Origin: an uncultured Methylomonas sp.
GTDB lineage: Bacteria; Pseudomonadota; Gammaproteobacteria; Methylococcales; Methylomonadaceae
NCBI GenBank assembly: GCA_936941155.1
Contig: CAKZJE010000084.1
Location: forward strand, 1 to 44,907
Direction of reading: 5' to 3'
Length of the DNA stretch: 44,907 nucleotides
Shown: positions 7,498 to 16,051 of the stretch, in pieces
Position numbering within the stretch: position 1 is the first letter of the stretch
How the letters are laid out: the number at the start of each line of letters is the position of its first letter
Made by a program: the position numbers and the translations under genes
The notes under the pieces: generated by a model
What the model was told of the DNA's origin: nothing
Database searches by the model: none
What the model saw: only the letters and a program-made list of their open reading frames with translations

Positions 7498-8814
7498 CTA
7501 AGCAATGGGAATGTTGATATGTATTTCCATGCCTTGATTTTCCGCAGTAAGAATCTGCATTGTACCTTTTAAACTTTTCACTCGCGCCTGCATCCCTAAT
7601 AAACCAAATCCCAAAACCAACTGCGAAAAATCCTGCCCTCTGCCATTATCTTCAATCGCAATGCTTAATGTTTGCGCAGCTTCATTTTCCACAACCAGTG
7701 TAATCGACAATTGTTGCGCTTGCGAATGTCGCACCGCATTCGTAATGCCTTCTTGCACAATTCTAAAAGCCTGAATCGCCATTTTTCCATCAATCAAATC
7801 CACGCCAACATCACACGAGAGCGATATTTTTAAATCTTCCGCTCTGTTTTGCCAATGGCTGATTAAATCATGGAGTGAAGCACTTAAGCCTAATTCTGTC
7901 AAAATCAAAGGATGGAGATTTTTCATCATGGAGCGCACCACCATCACCAGATGATCGCAAACACTAATGACGCTTTGATAAATCTCCACAGGATTCCCTA
8001 GGTTTTTTTTGCCCGTCACCGCCATCACTTTAATCGCGGTAATAGATTGCCCTAATTCATCGTGCAATTCCTGCGCTAGGGTTTGCCGCTGTTCTTCTTG
8101 AATTTGCAACGAATGCAAAGTCAGGCGATTGTTTTCTTGTTGGGCTTTGTGCAAAGTTGCGGTGAGATGATTAATCGCTAAGGCAATCCGCTCAAATTCT
8201 GTAATCGCAAAATGCGGCAAGGGATTTTGATAATTCTCGGTTTCAATTTCACTTAAGTTTTTTAAAATGCTTTCTACCGTTTGCAAAACGTGCCGAAAAA
8301 TCACATTCACAGCAATAAATAATCCTGCACTGAGCAGCAAAATCACGCCGAAAAACACTTTGGTTTCTTGCCATGCTTCTGAAATTTCATCCAGTTCGTT
8401 CACTCCAATGATAATTTGCACGGTCTTCTTATCTAAGGTTATTAAAGGATAACTCACCGCAGGATAAGCTTTTGCCACCATCCATACAAACCAATCTGGC
8501 GTTTGTGGCGCGTGGCTTAAGCCTGAATTCGCGTTAAGTTGTAGCAATTGCCCTGATGGTTGTTTCAGTTGAATGGTTAAATGATGAATTTCTTTGACTA
8601 AAGCAATATCGTGCAGCCATGTATTGTCATCGACTTGGCTGTAACTCGTTTTGTTTAGACTCAGGGTAATTAATTGCAACGCTAGTTGTACAGAGGATTG
8701 CACTTCTTTTGCTACCGATTGCCGCGCTTGTAAAATCAAAGTTGCGCCACCTAAGATTAAAACAATCAGCAATGTGAATAAAATTCTCAAGTGGATTTGA
8801 TAACGTAAACTCAT
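7498..8814 (-). CDS. NarX/LuxR-system type sensor histidine kinase (HisKA_3), orphan
   Basis: The 438-residue protein has TM1 at about 12-28, a periplasmic sensor of about 120 residues, TM2 at about 153-175, a HAMP-like linker and HisKA_3. Its H-box is LAQELHDELGQS, with His251 as the phospho-acceptor. The ATPase domain shows VQEGITNAVRHSQ (N-box), IEDNGRG and GFGLLGM. Such kinases normally phosphorylate NarL/FixJ-type LuxR regulators, but none lies within the window on either side. The signal is unknown. The gene is divergent from the metal-transporter gene at 9098 across a 283-bp gap that should hold both promoters. Confidence 0.88.
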   Translation of the reverse strand: MSLRYQIHLRILFTLLIVLILGGATLILQARQSVAKEVQSSVQLALQLITLSLNKTSYSQVDDNTWLHDIALVKEIHHLTIQLKQPSGQLLQLNANSGLSHAPQTPDWFVWMVAKAYPAVSYPLITLDKKTVQIIIGVNELDEISEAWQETKVFFGVILLLSAGLFIAVNVIFRHVLQTVESILKNLSEIETENYQNPLPHFAITEFERIALAINHLTATLHKAQQENNRLTLHSLQIQEEQRQTLAQELHDELGQSITAIKVMAVTGKKNLGNPVEIYQSVISVCDHLVMVVRSMMKNLHPLILTELGLSASLHDLISHWQNRAEDLKISLSCDVGVDLIDGKMAIQAFRIVQEGITNAVRHSQAQQLSITLVVENEAAQTLSIAIEDNGRGQDFSQLVLGFGLLGMQARVKSLKGTMQILTAENQGMEIHINIPIA

Positions 8815-9097
8815 ACAAATAAATCATCAGCGGTGGTTTTGTGGTGTAAAAATAGCCCTGTTTATATCCATACAATAAAGCTGCATTTAGCTATAATGGA
8901 TTTTAGTAACGACTTAGCGTGTTTGTCATTTTGTGGTCTAAAACAAATTTGTCACGATGTTACGATAAGCGGGATGTCATAAATATGAACAAAAAATTAT
9001 CCTGTGAATTCTGTCATCTTAAAAAACGCTGAATCACTCCCTGTAAATGAAGTCGTTGCGTTCTTTTTATCTCTTATCTTGACTTAGGCAAATCATA

Positions 9098-10030
9098 ATG
9101 AATATGGAATCCTGTTTTAATACGCAACTTTCTAAGCTGCAATCACATCCTAATTATCAAAAACTAATGGCTTTACCGACTACGCAACGTTGGTTAACGA
9201 TTGCCGCGCTGTTTTTGGCCTCGCAAGTGCTGGTGTTTGGGCTGCTTTACGTTATTTTTGGCAAAATTGTCGTGATTGGTTTTTTTGCTAGTATTTTAGG
9301 CGGTTTAGCGACTGGCGTAGGTGCTTTACCTGCTTTATTTTTAAAAGATGTTTCCGACCGCGTTTTCAACAGCTTACTCGGTGCAGCAGCAGGTGTGATG
9401 TTAGCCGCGACTGCATTTTCATTGCTTACCCCCGGCATGGCAGCAGGCAAAGAAGTTTGGCCTGATTCACACGCAGGTATGTTTGTGGTGTCGTTTGGAA
9501 TGTTCTTAGGTGCGTTTTTTCTCCATTATGCCGATAAAAACCTGCCACATTTACATTTTAACGAAGCTTCTGATGCTACGCTGGATTCTTTAAAAAGACT
9601 CAGTTTATTTATCGCTGCAATTACCATTCACAATTTTCCAGAAGGGATGTCGGTTGGCGTGAGTTTTGGTTCAGGCGATATGAAAAACGGTGTCGTTTTA
9701 ACGATTGCGATTGCTTTACAAAATCTGCCTGAAGGTTTAGCGGTCGCCATGCCGTTGGTTGCTTTGGGGTATAACAAATGGAAAGCGGTAGGTATTGCTA
9801 CCTTAACCGGCTTAGTTGAACCTATCGGTGGTTTATTAGGCATCACAATGGTGACTGTTTTTAAACCCATTTTACCGATTGCAATGGGCTTTGCAGCGGG
9901 CGCAATGTTGTTTGTAATTAGTGAAGAAATTATTCCCGAAACCCATTCTAAAGGGCGTTCACGTTTTGCCACGTTTTCATTAATGGCCGGGTTTATCATT
10001 ATGATGATGTTGGATAACTTATTAGGCTAA
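9098..10030 (+). CDS. ZIP family divalent metal transporter (GufA/ZupT-like)
   Basis: The 310-residue protein has about eight membrane helices after a 30-residue cytosolic N-terminus. The metal-site signatures are HNFPEG at 178-183 on helix 4 and QNLPEG at 208-213 on helix 5, characteristic of ZIP carriers that move Zn, Fe or Mn into the cytoplasm. There is a second Met two codons into the frame. The next gene encodes a GDT1-type exporter after 88 bp, so uptake and efflux of a divalent metal are plausibly paired. Metal specificity cannot be read from the sequence. Confidence 0.88.
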   Translation: MNMESCFNTQLSKLQSHPNYQKLMALPTTQRWLTIAALFLASQVLVFGLLYVIFGKIVVIGFFASILGGLATGVGALPALFLKDVSDRVFNSLLGAAAGVMLAATAFSLLTPGMAAGKEVWPDSHAGMFVVSFGMFLGAFFLHYADKNLPHLHFNEASDATLDSLKRLSLFIAAITIHNFPEGMSVGVSFGSGDMKNGVVLTIAIALQNLPEGLAVAMPLVALGYNKWKAVGIATLTGLVEPIGGLLGITMVTVFKPILPIAMGFAAGAMLFVISEEIIPETHSKGRSRFATFSLMAGFIIMMMLDNLLG

Positions 10031-10045
10031 TTCCTCGCGTTATTT

Positions 10046-10074
10046 GTAGAGACTTTGCACTGCAAGGTCTCTAC
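10046..10074. repeat. Palindrome GTAGAGACTTTGCA / TGCAAGGTCTCTAC
   Basis: A 29-bp near-perfect inverted repeat lies between the two metal-transport genes. Related GTAGAG...CTCTAC-type sequences lie at 26528-26555 and, as a half-copy, near 7320. Confidence 0.7.
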
Positions 10075-10118
10075 GCCCTCTATCCCTCTTCTTTTACTTC
10101 TGTTGAACCAATCACATC

Positions 10119-10772
10119 ATGGATAACTTACAACACTTATTGCAGCCGCTGCTCGACTCCTTCGCTTTAGAAAATATCGCAAAAACCTCAGCCACCGCCG
10201 GCACCAGTTTTGCCTTAATTGCCGCCGCTGAAATTGGCGATAAAAGTCAATTAGTGTGCATGACCTTAGCCTCACGGCATCGCGCCCTGCCGATTTTACT
10301 CGGTGCGGTGTTAGCGTTTGCCTTGTTGAATACGCTTGCTGTGGTGTTTGGTGTGGCTATTGCAAATTGGCTGCCACAATACATTGTTGCCGCGACAGTG
10401 GCTTTATTATTTGCCGCCTTTGGGATTCATGCCTTGCGAGTTGAAGAGGAAGACGAGGATGACGCAGAAGTGGTTGAAAAAAGCGGACACAGTATTTTCT
10501 TTACCACTTTTTTGCTGATTACGGTTGCAGAATTTGGCGACAAAACCCAGCTGGCGGTTGTTGCCTTAAGCAGCACAGCATTACCTGCTGCGGTGTGGTT
10601 GGGTTCTACAGCAGCTTTAGCAACAACCTCAGCGTTAGGTGTGTTAGCAGGGCGAACTATTTTGCAAAAAGTCCCTTTAGTTCTATTGCATCGCTTAAGC
10701 GGGGCGATTTTTTTAGTGTTAGCCGGCATCGCTGGTTTTAATGCTTATCACAGTTATTTTCTCTCACATTAA
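10119..10772 (+). CDS. TMEM165/GDT1 family (UPF0016) cation exporter
   Basis: The 217-residue membrane protein contains the two defining repeats of the family, AEIGDKSQL (Glu38) and AEFGDKTQL (Glu138), each in a three-helix bundle. They are separated by a strongly acidic loop (about 109-120, EEEDEDDAE). GDT1/MneA/MntX proteins export Mn2+ or Ca2+ in exchange for protons. The acidic loop could be a cytosolic metal sensor, which is inference. Its position downstream of a ZIP importer supports a metal-homeostasis role, most likely manganese. Confidence 0.9.
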   Translation: MDNLQHLLQPLLDSFALENIAKTSATAGTSFALIAAAEIGDKSQLVCMTLASRHRALPILLGAVLAFALLNTLAVVFGVAIANWLPQYIVAATVALLFAAFGIHALRVEEEDEDDAEVVEKSGHSIFFTTFLLITVAEFGDKTQLAVVALSSTALPAAVWLGSTAALATTSALGVLAGRTILQKVPLVLLHRLSGAIFLVLAGIAGFNAYHSYFLSH

Positions 10773-10782
10773 ACAGAGGATT

Positions 10783-11268
10783 ATGATGCAAAACCTTCAT
10801 TCGTATAAATCACTTCCTTTAGTGGTTGCTATTATTGCAGGATTTATTTTTTCATTTTTTGAACATATTTCCGTGCCGATGTATTTATTAAGCGCGGTGA
10901 TTTTCTATTTCTATTTACCGATGTTGTATTCTTATTCCAGAGTGAATATTTTTTATCATATAAAAGCACAAGAGTTTCTGCATTTAAAATATTATCCACT
11001 TGAGTTTTTATTTTGGTTATTAGCGACTTGTTTTTTCTCTTTTATCTTGGCACATTTATTGGCTGATTTAGCATTTGGCATGGAAAAGCATGTGCATGAA
11101 TTTATGTATCCCTTAATTGTGATTTATTTAGGGATTATTTTTTATCGCGAATTATCAGCGAAAAATTTACATGATGTGGAAAAACAAATCAATTATGAAA
11201 AGCAGGGGCGGTTGATTACTTTTCAAGTGTTATTTTTATTTGTTCTATTGTTTATGATGAAGCATTGA
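10783..11268 (+). CDS. Small polytopic membrane protein, unknown function
   Basis: The frame is also open from an ATG at 10741 inside the GDT1 gene, but ATGATG at 10783-10788 is preceded by AGAGGA (10774-10779), so I place the start at 10783, giving 161 residues. There are four hydrophobic segments: about 10-27, 30-47, 72-95 and 105-120, with a last one at 143-158. Between segments lie short charged loops (HIKAQEFLHLKYYP, EKHVHEF). No family is recognised. The gap to the GDT1 gene is 10 bp, so it is probably co-transcribed with the metal transporters. Confidence 0.65.
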   Translation: MMQNLHSYKSLPLVVAIIAGFIFSFFEHISVPMYLLSAVIFYFYLPMLYSYSRVNIFYHIKAQEFLHLKYYPLEFLFWLLATCFFSFILAHLLADLAFGMEKHVHEFMYPLIVIYLGIIFYRELSAKNLHDVEKQINYEKQGRLITFQVLFLFVLLFMMKH

Positions 11269-11321
11269 ATAATTATCAAGTCCCTCATTACGAAAAACTT
11301 AATGCAGGCTTGTATCTACTT

Positions 11322-11363
11322 GCGAAATTTTTAAATACGACCAGTCGTCTTAAAAAATTTCGC
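11322..11363. repeat. Palindrome, GACGACTGGTCGTC family, between convergent genes
   Basis: A 42-bp inverted repeat with outer arms GCGAAATTTTTAAA/TTTAAAAAATTTCGC-like and core ACGACCAGTCGT. It sits between the membrane protein (plus) and the diguanylate cyclase gene (minus) and is a good candidate for a bidirectional terminator. Confidence 0.7.
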
Positions 11364-11402
11364 GCTATTTCAACGCTTTTTTGCGAAAAAAATCATGATG
11401 GA

Positions 11403-13049
11403 TTAATGCAGAAGTATTGCTGTCATCGTCTCTTCAGCATAAACGCAATAACCATTTTTGCCATGTCGCTTCACTTCATACATCGCCTGATCTGCCGCCT
11501 GACACAACCACTCAAAGCTTTGCCCCGCTTGCGCATAACTCACAATCCCTAAACTAACACCAACATTAACCACACTATTTTCATCAATCATCATCGGCTT
11601 TTGAATTGCCCGAACAATATTTTCAGCAATTTCAAGCACTTTACAATTTGCAAAATTGCAATTGATTAATAAAATCAAAAACTCATCGCCCCCTAAACGC
11701 GCAACAATATCGGTTTCCCGCACACACTCTTTTAAGCGTTGCGCCGCAATCATCAACACTTTATCTCCTGCAAGATGACCGTAATTATCATTCACTTGCT
11801 TAAAACCATCCAAATCCATCAAAAATAGCGTCACTTTTGGTTTTTCAGTCGTCGCCAAATAAGTCTCAAAAGCCGCTTGCGTTGGTTGCCTGCGCAAAAG
11901 TCCAGTTAATGCGTCGTGATCTGCCTCATGCCGTATCAACGCTTCATTTTCCACCCGCGCTGTCACATCGAACAGCACGCCTTCAAGATGCGTTTTGCCT
12001 TCCGCATTCACCACTTTTGAAATCAAACAATGCAGCCACACCGCTGGTTTATCTGTATCTTGGCACAAAGAAAAATCTTGGTTTTCCAGCTGCCCAGACT
12101 GCAAAGCCTTATTGATTAAACAATGCAGCTGATTTTTTTCATTAAAAAATGACTCAATAGAATGATTATGCGTCAGTGCGGTGTCGCTCAGTTCAGGGAT
12201 TTTCAAGATACTTTTTAAGGTGGCATTCGATGTTAATAACATGCCATTTTCATCTAACAAAAATAATCCCGCGCTGGTGGAATTAAAGATTAAACGTAAT
12301 TGCTGTTCGACATGCTCAACTTTTTCGCGTAGCAATCGTTCATCATTCAGTTGCTTATCCAGAAACATCAATAAATTATTAATATCAACCACCAGCCGAC
12401 CGAGTTCATCATTTTGATTTTTCAATAATAGTGGAATCAGCTGTTTTTCGCCTTTTTTAATCGCGTGTAAGGTGTTAGACACCAAGGTTAAGGGGGTCGA
12501 AAAACGCACCTGAATTACCCACAAAATAATGAAGGCAGTGACCATAATCAATGCAATGGAGTTGAGGGTTTGTAAAATGGCACTGAATTTACCTTCGCGT
12601 AAGCTGTATTCAGCAGAAGGTGTGATGCGGATAGCTCCGATAACGCGGTTTTCACCAAAAGGCGAGTACAGTTGGCGAATAATTTCTTTGCCAAACGGCT
12701 TGTAAAAAGAGTGCGATATTTTTTTTTCAAGCGCGATATTTTTTTCTTTAACTCTTTTAAAATCAAACCCTTGATTGCTGGTAAATTGCACACTTTGCAC
12801 AATATCGTTTTTCAACAGTCCTTCTGAAAGATCATTGGCAGCGGGTTGATTGCGTGCATAAATCGCTTCTGAGGCGGCTTTTTCCACGGTGTCCAAAAGC
12901 TGATTAATCATCACTTCAGTGACTTTTTCAGAGCGGTCAAACTCATTAATAAAAGACATCACAGTGGTAATCACTGCCAAAATAATCGTGACTAATACAA
13001 TATAAATCAATATTTTGTGTTGAAGTTTTACAAAGCTCAGTGTTTTCAT
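11403..13049 (-). CDS. Membrane-bound diguanylate cyclase (HAMP-PAS-GGDEF)
   Basis: The 548-residue protein has TM1 at about 12-32, a periplasmic sensor of about 125 residues, TM2 at 163-180, a HAMP region (about 182-235), a coiled segment, a PAS-like domain (about 250-365) and GGDEF at 453-457. The inhibitory I-site RETD (444-447) is five residues before GGDEF, so product feedback is expected. It synthesises c-di-GMP from two GTP. It is the last gene of a three-gene operon with a PstS-like protein (4-bp gap) and an outer-membrane barrel, suggesting that the periplasmic protein supplies the signal. Confidence 0.92.
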   Translation of the reverse strand: MKTLSFVKLQHKILIYIVLVTIILAVITTVMSFINEFDRSEKVTEVMINQLLDTVEKAASEAIYARNQPAANDLSEGLLKNDIVQSVQFTSNQGFDFKRVKEKNIALEKKISHSFYKPFGKEIIRQLYSPFGENRVIGAIRITPSAEYSLREGKFSAILQTLNSIALIMVTAFIILWVIQVRFSTPLTLVSNTLHAIKKGEKQLIPLLLKNQNDELGRLVVDINNLLMFLDKQLNDERLLREKVEHVEQQLRLIFNSTSAGLFLLDENGMLLTSNATLKSILKIPELSDTALTHNHSIESFFNEKNQLHCLINKALQSGQLENQDFSLCQDTDKPAVWLHCLISKVVNAEGKTHLEGVLFDVTARVENEALIRHEADHDALTGLLRRQPTQAAFETYLATTEKPKVTLFLMDLDGFKQVNDNYGHLAGDKVLMIAAQRLKECVRETDIVARLGGDEFLILLINCNFANCKVLEIAENIVRAIQKPMMIDENSVVNVGVSLGIVSYAQAGQSFEWLCQAADQAMYEVKRHGKNGYCVYAEETMTAILLH

Positions 13050-13053
13050 TTTT

Positions 13054-13467
13054 TTATTTTAAGAGTAATAAAACCCGAACTAATTTTTTATCAACGTTTT
13101 TGCTGTCAATGTAACCAACTGCGCCGTTATTTTTGCTGACGGTTTTGATAACGGTTTGTTCGTCCTGCAATTTCATTGGTGGTGAGGCTTGCCCGCTAAA
13201 AATAATCCGCGCCCAATACGCATCTATTTGTTCAATCGGGCGGTTGGTGAGTTTGTTATAAAACTCAGGGCGTAAGTCGAGATAATCGAGTGGCAGGGCA
13301 AAATCGCCATTCGGCAATAAATGGCTACGCCCCATAAAAATCTCTTCAACTTCTTGTTTTGTCATTTGTTTTGAGTCATTTTCTAGGTTGCAGATAACGG
13401 CAATTTCTGCCCTAAGATTGGCGCAACACAACACCAGCAGCGTTATAAGAATTAATTTTTTCATCAC
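13054..13467 (-). CDS. Small PstS-like periplasmic substrate-binding protein
   Basis: The 137-residue product has a signal peptide (MMKKLILITLLVLCCANLRA) and then a domain like the one annotated as 'phosphate ABC transporter substrate-binding' in signalling operons. It contains TKQEVEEIFMGRSHLLPNGD, AYWARIIFSGQASPP and a C-terminal NNGAVGYIDSKNV. It is far shorter than a true PstS (about 320) and no ABC permease or ATPase is nearby, so transport is unlikely. The pairing with a membrane diguanylate cyclase four bases downstream suggests a sensory partner. The ligand is unknown. Confidence 0.75.
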   Translation of the reverse strand: MMKKLILITLLVLCCANLRAEIAVICNLENDSKQMTKQEVEEIFMGRSHLLPNGDFALPLDYLDLRPEFYNKLTNRPIEQIDAYWARIIFSGQASPPMKLQDEQTVIKTVSKNNGAVGYIDSKNVDKKLVRVLLLLK

Positions 13468-13473
13468 AACACT

Positions 13474-14706
13474 CTAAAAAGTAAAGTCAATGCCAACTGA
13501 CCAGACATTAACACTATCGCTTGATGCGCCAAATGCAGGTTTCATCCATAGATATTTACCGTTATCGCCAAGCCAATAGTGCGTCCATTGTGTTTTAAAT
13601 GCCATGTTGCTATAAAAATCCCAACGAACACCGAGTGAAACTGATTTTTCGTCCATACCTATTTGATTAATCGCACTATCGACTGTTTGCTGTAGTTGCA
13701 ATAAAGCAGGAACAGGGAAAGCAGGTTGCGGAACGTTGACGTTTTTATAAAAGTTTTTGGTGATGCCTAACAAAGAATAGAAAGTAAACTTGTCAAAATG
13801 CCTGCCAACACTCAGATAGCCGCTAGCAATATCGGCATCGTGTGCAAAGATAATATAAGAAGCTTCTGTTTGTGCTAGCCATACACCATCATCATAAGCC
13901 ACGCCTAATGAATAAAAGTGGTTATCCGTGTTTTGAAAACCTACTTTGGAAGTCAATTGGCTGATTTGTGGATAAAACGCTTTCACCAACGGGTCATTCA
14001 TGGCGTTCAGCAGTTGCTTAGTCGGTTCTGATAAATTGTGTGCGATGCCATACGAGGCTCGAAACCGCCAATCACCGCTTTCATAAAGCACATTTGCACC
14101 CGCGATTGCAAAATCGAAATCAATCGTGTGAGCTGTTACTTTGTCTTGATATTGATTGTGACTGTAACCTGCAAACGATTTTAGGGATAAAGTCCCATCC
14201 CCGACGTTCCACTTTTTTGTCACATCCATTCCATCAAAATGATACAGCCCTAAATAAGCATAAAATTCATGCGGTGGACGCATCCAAGGATAGGCATAAC
14301 CTACGTTGCGATAATCGGACAACAGAAACACATCCACGCCCAGCCGTCCAATTCGCAAGGTTAAGTCATCATCAATTAGCCAACGTAAAAAAGCCCATTC
14401 CAGATTTTGTTCAAAAAAATTGCCAGAATGATCGCGGGCAATCCATTGCGCGGTGGCGTGTAGGGTGGGACTAATGCTCGCGTCAATTTGTATGCCTAGG
14501 CTTGAATCAGTGGAGATTCCCCACGCTTGCGTCACATCTTGCGTTTGTGAAGTGTCTCGATAAAAGCCTAGGTTTTTGCTGTCAGTGCCAGTGAATGCTA
14601 ACGTGCCAAAGCCTTTCAGCGACCAATTAGGATAAGAGTCGTCTGCATGAACTTGCGAAGTGACACAAAGCAATAAAAATAAGAGAGGCAGGCGTTTCTT
14701 TTTCAT
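13474..14706 (-). CDS. Outer-membrane beta-barrel protein (porin-like)
   Basis: The 410-residue protein has a signal peptide (MKKKRLPLLFLLLCVTSQVHA) and alternating amphipathic strands rich in aromatic residues. It ends in a terminal phenylalanine (SVGIDFTF), the signature recognised by the BAM machinery. No cysteine is visible in the mature part. It is the first gene of an operon with a PstS-like protein (6-bp gap) and a diguanylate cyclase. It may admit or present the ligand, but no specific porin family is recognised. Confidence 0.75.
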   Translation of the reverse strand: MKKKRLPLLFLLLCVTSQVHADDSYPNWSLKGFGTLAFTGTDSKNLGFYRDTSQTQDVTQAWGISTDSSLGIQIDASISPTLHATAQWIARDHSGNFFEQNLEWAFLRWLIDDDLTLRIGRLGVDVFLLSDYRNVGYAYPWMRPPHEFYAYLGLYHFDGMDVTKKWNVGDGTLSLKSFAGYSHNQYQDKVTAHTIDFDFAIAGANVLYESGDWRFRASYGIAHNLSEPTKQLLNAMNDPLVKAFYPQISQLTSKVGFQNTDNHFYSLGVAYDDGVWLAQTEASYIIFAHDADIASGYLSVGRHFDKFTFYSLLGITKNFYKNVNVPQPAFPVPALLQLQQTVDSAINQIGMDEKSVSLGVRWDFYSNMAFKTQWTHYWLGDNGKYLWMKPAFGASSDSVNVWSVGIDFTF

Positions 14707-14992
14707 AGCAGAGATTTTGTTGTTGTTAGAATATGTGCTATCTGTGCGTTTGCAATGGATAATACACTAACAGTGTAGGGCTATCTACTCTAGTGCGGTG
14801 ATAAAGTAGGAAAATTAGAGTTGAAAAAACAGCAGGGAATTTTGGATGTCTGAATTAGGATTTTCAAAATTTTGAAATTTTTCAGGATTTCTTTAAGACG
14901 ATCAGTGGTCTTGAAAATTTTTTGAGGTTTTAAAAGAAACCTGTCAGGTCTAGGAAATTGTTTTTACGCGCGGGTGTGAAATGATAATTTTT
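14707..14992. other. Intergenic region with a GACGACTGGTCGTC-family repeat
   Basis: These 286 bp between the barrel gene and an Rpn nuclease contain a short palindrome near 14776 (GTAGGGCTATCTAC), the repeat at 14892-14923 and a half-copy of CCTGTCAGGTCT at 14940-14951. The barrel-operon promoter should lie near 14710-14800, but I see no convincing -35/-10 pair. Confidence 0.5.
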
Positions 14993-15820
14993 CTACAGTT
15001 TTTCAATTTCTGCCTCGCTTAAATCAGTTAATTCAGAAATTGTTTTTAAATCAAATCCTTTAGCAAGCATTCCTTTAGCAACCTTTATTGCTTTGGCTAA
15101 CTCTCCATCACTAAAAGCGGTATCACTTACATTTTGAACTTCTGAATACTCCACCAAACTTTTTAAATACGCGTCATATTGTCTGGACGTTAAATGCGAA
15201 AGCTCGGCTATTTCAAATCCTTTCTGAAAAATCGGCTCATTTAAAATCGCTGGAATATGGTCGAAATTCTCCAAGTTTTTTAAAAAGTAAACCCATTTAT
15301 CAAAATGCGTTTCTAATTCATGCGCTTGTTTGGTAAATAACGGCATTTGCAAAAACTTAAAATGCAATTTGTCATAAAAAATCTCACCATCTTGATCTTT
15401 TAAACAAACTGCCCGCAAAAACTTCTGCATTTCCTCTTTTTCATCGTATTGAAAATTTAAAATCGCAATAAAATAAACCGGCATGAGTTCAAAATTCCAT
15501 ACGCCTTTTTTCGCTTGTTCTTTAATCGGAAAAGTTGAATAAAATAACGCGCGGTCTTTAAAAAAGTTCACCTTGGCTTTTTGCATTTCCACAATAAACT
15601 GCTCGCCTTTTGCAGTTTTGCAATAAATGTCATAAATCGCTTTGCGTTCTTTAGGCGTGCTAGCTATTTTCTCTGGATTTTTAAACGATAATTCGGCAAT
15701 TTGATGATGCGGCGGTAAAAGCTGATTCAAAAAATCTTGCAATAAATCTTTACTGGCTTCTTCACCAAAGAGCTTTTTAAAGCCAAAATCGGTGTAAGGA
15801 TTAAAATATTTTGAGGTCAT
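14993..15820 (-). CDS. Rpn family recombination-promoting nuclease / putative transposase
   Basis: Starting at ATG 15820 (preceded by GGAG) the product has 275 residues. It begins MTSKYFNPYTDFGFKKLFG, the standard opening of this PD-(D/E)XK family. The core is YDIYCKTAKGEQFIVEMQKA, with Asp and the E-x-Q triad. A helical region follows, and the tail (MLAKGFDLKTISELTDLSEA) ends in the short helix-turn-helix-like module found in many members. A longer frame upstream to 15928 runs through repeat DNA and lacks homology-like sequence. It is monocistronic, with composite repeats upstream. Confidence 0.85.
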   Translation of the reverse strand: MTSKYFNPYTDFGFKKLFGEEASKDLLQDFLNQLLPPHHQIAELSFKNPEKIASTPKERKAIYDIYCKTAKGEQFIVEMQKAKVNFFKDRALFYSTFPIKEQAKKGVWNFELMPVYFIAILNFQYDEKEEMQKFLRAVCLKDQDGEIFYDKLHFKFLQMPLFTKQAHELETHFDKWVYFLKNLENFDHIPAILNEPIFQKGFEIAELSHLTSRQYDAYLKSLVEYSEVQNVSDTAFSDGELAKAIKVAKGMLAKGFDLKTISELTDLSEAEIEKL

Positions 15821-15847
15821 TATTTTCGCTCCTTCAAACAGTCGGAT

Positions 15848-16048
15848 AAGGTGGGCAAAACAGCTCTTGATTAGAAAGATACCACAGCTAACACCGTCAT
15901 ACTGGCATGGATGCCAGTATCCAGTCACAAGGATGTGATAGTTTGATTAAAACTCACCATCCCTGGCACTGGATACCCGCATCCTTGCGGGTATGACGTT
16001 TTAGCTGAGACATATTGCTAATCAGGAAACCGCTTTTGCCCACCGTCG
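15848..16048. repeat. Composite nested palindrome (GGTGGGCAAAACAGC arms around GTCATAC...GTATGAC element)
   Basis: The outer arms are AAGGTGGGCAAAACAGCTC and the mirrored CGCTTTTGCCCACC; next inward are CTTGATTAG/CTAATCAGG. The centre (about 15890-16000) is a common bacterial repeat type in which CCGTCATACTGGC...GCCAGTATCCAG and CTGGATACCCGCATCC...GCGGGTATGACG pair. It fills almost the whole gap between the Rpn gene and the Hsp70 operon. Confidence 0.65.
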
Positions 16049-16051
16049 TTT

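Noticed and set aside
11265-11552. Plus-strand ORF after the small membrane protein
   Set aside because: It runs through a palindrome and antisense to the end of the diguanylate cyclase gene, with no protein-like features.
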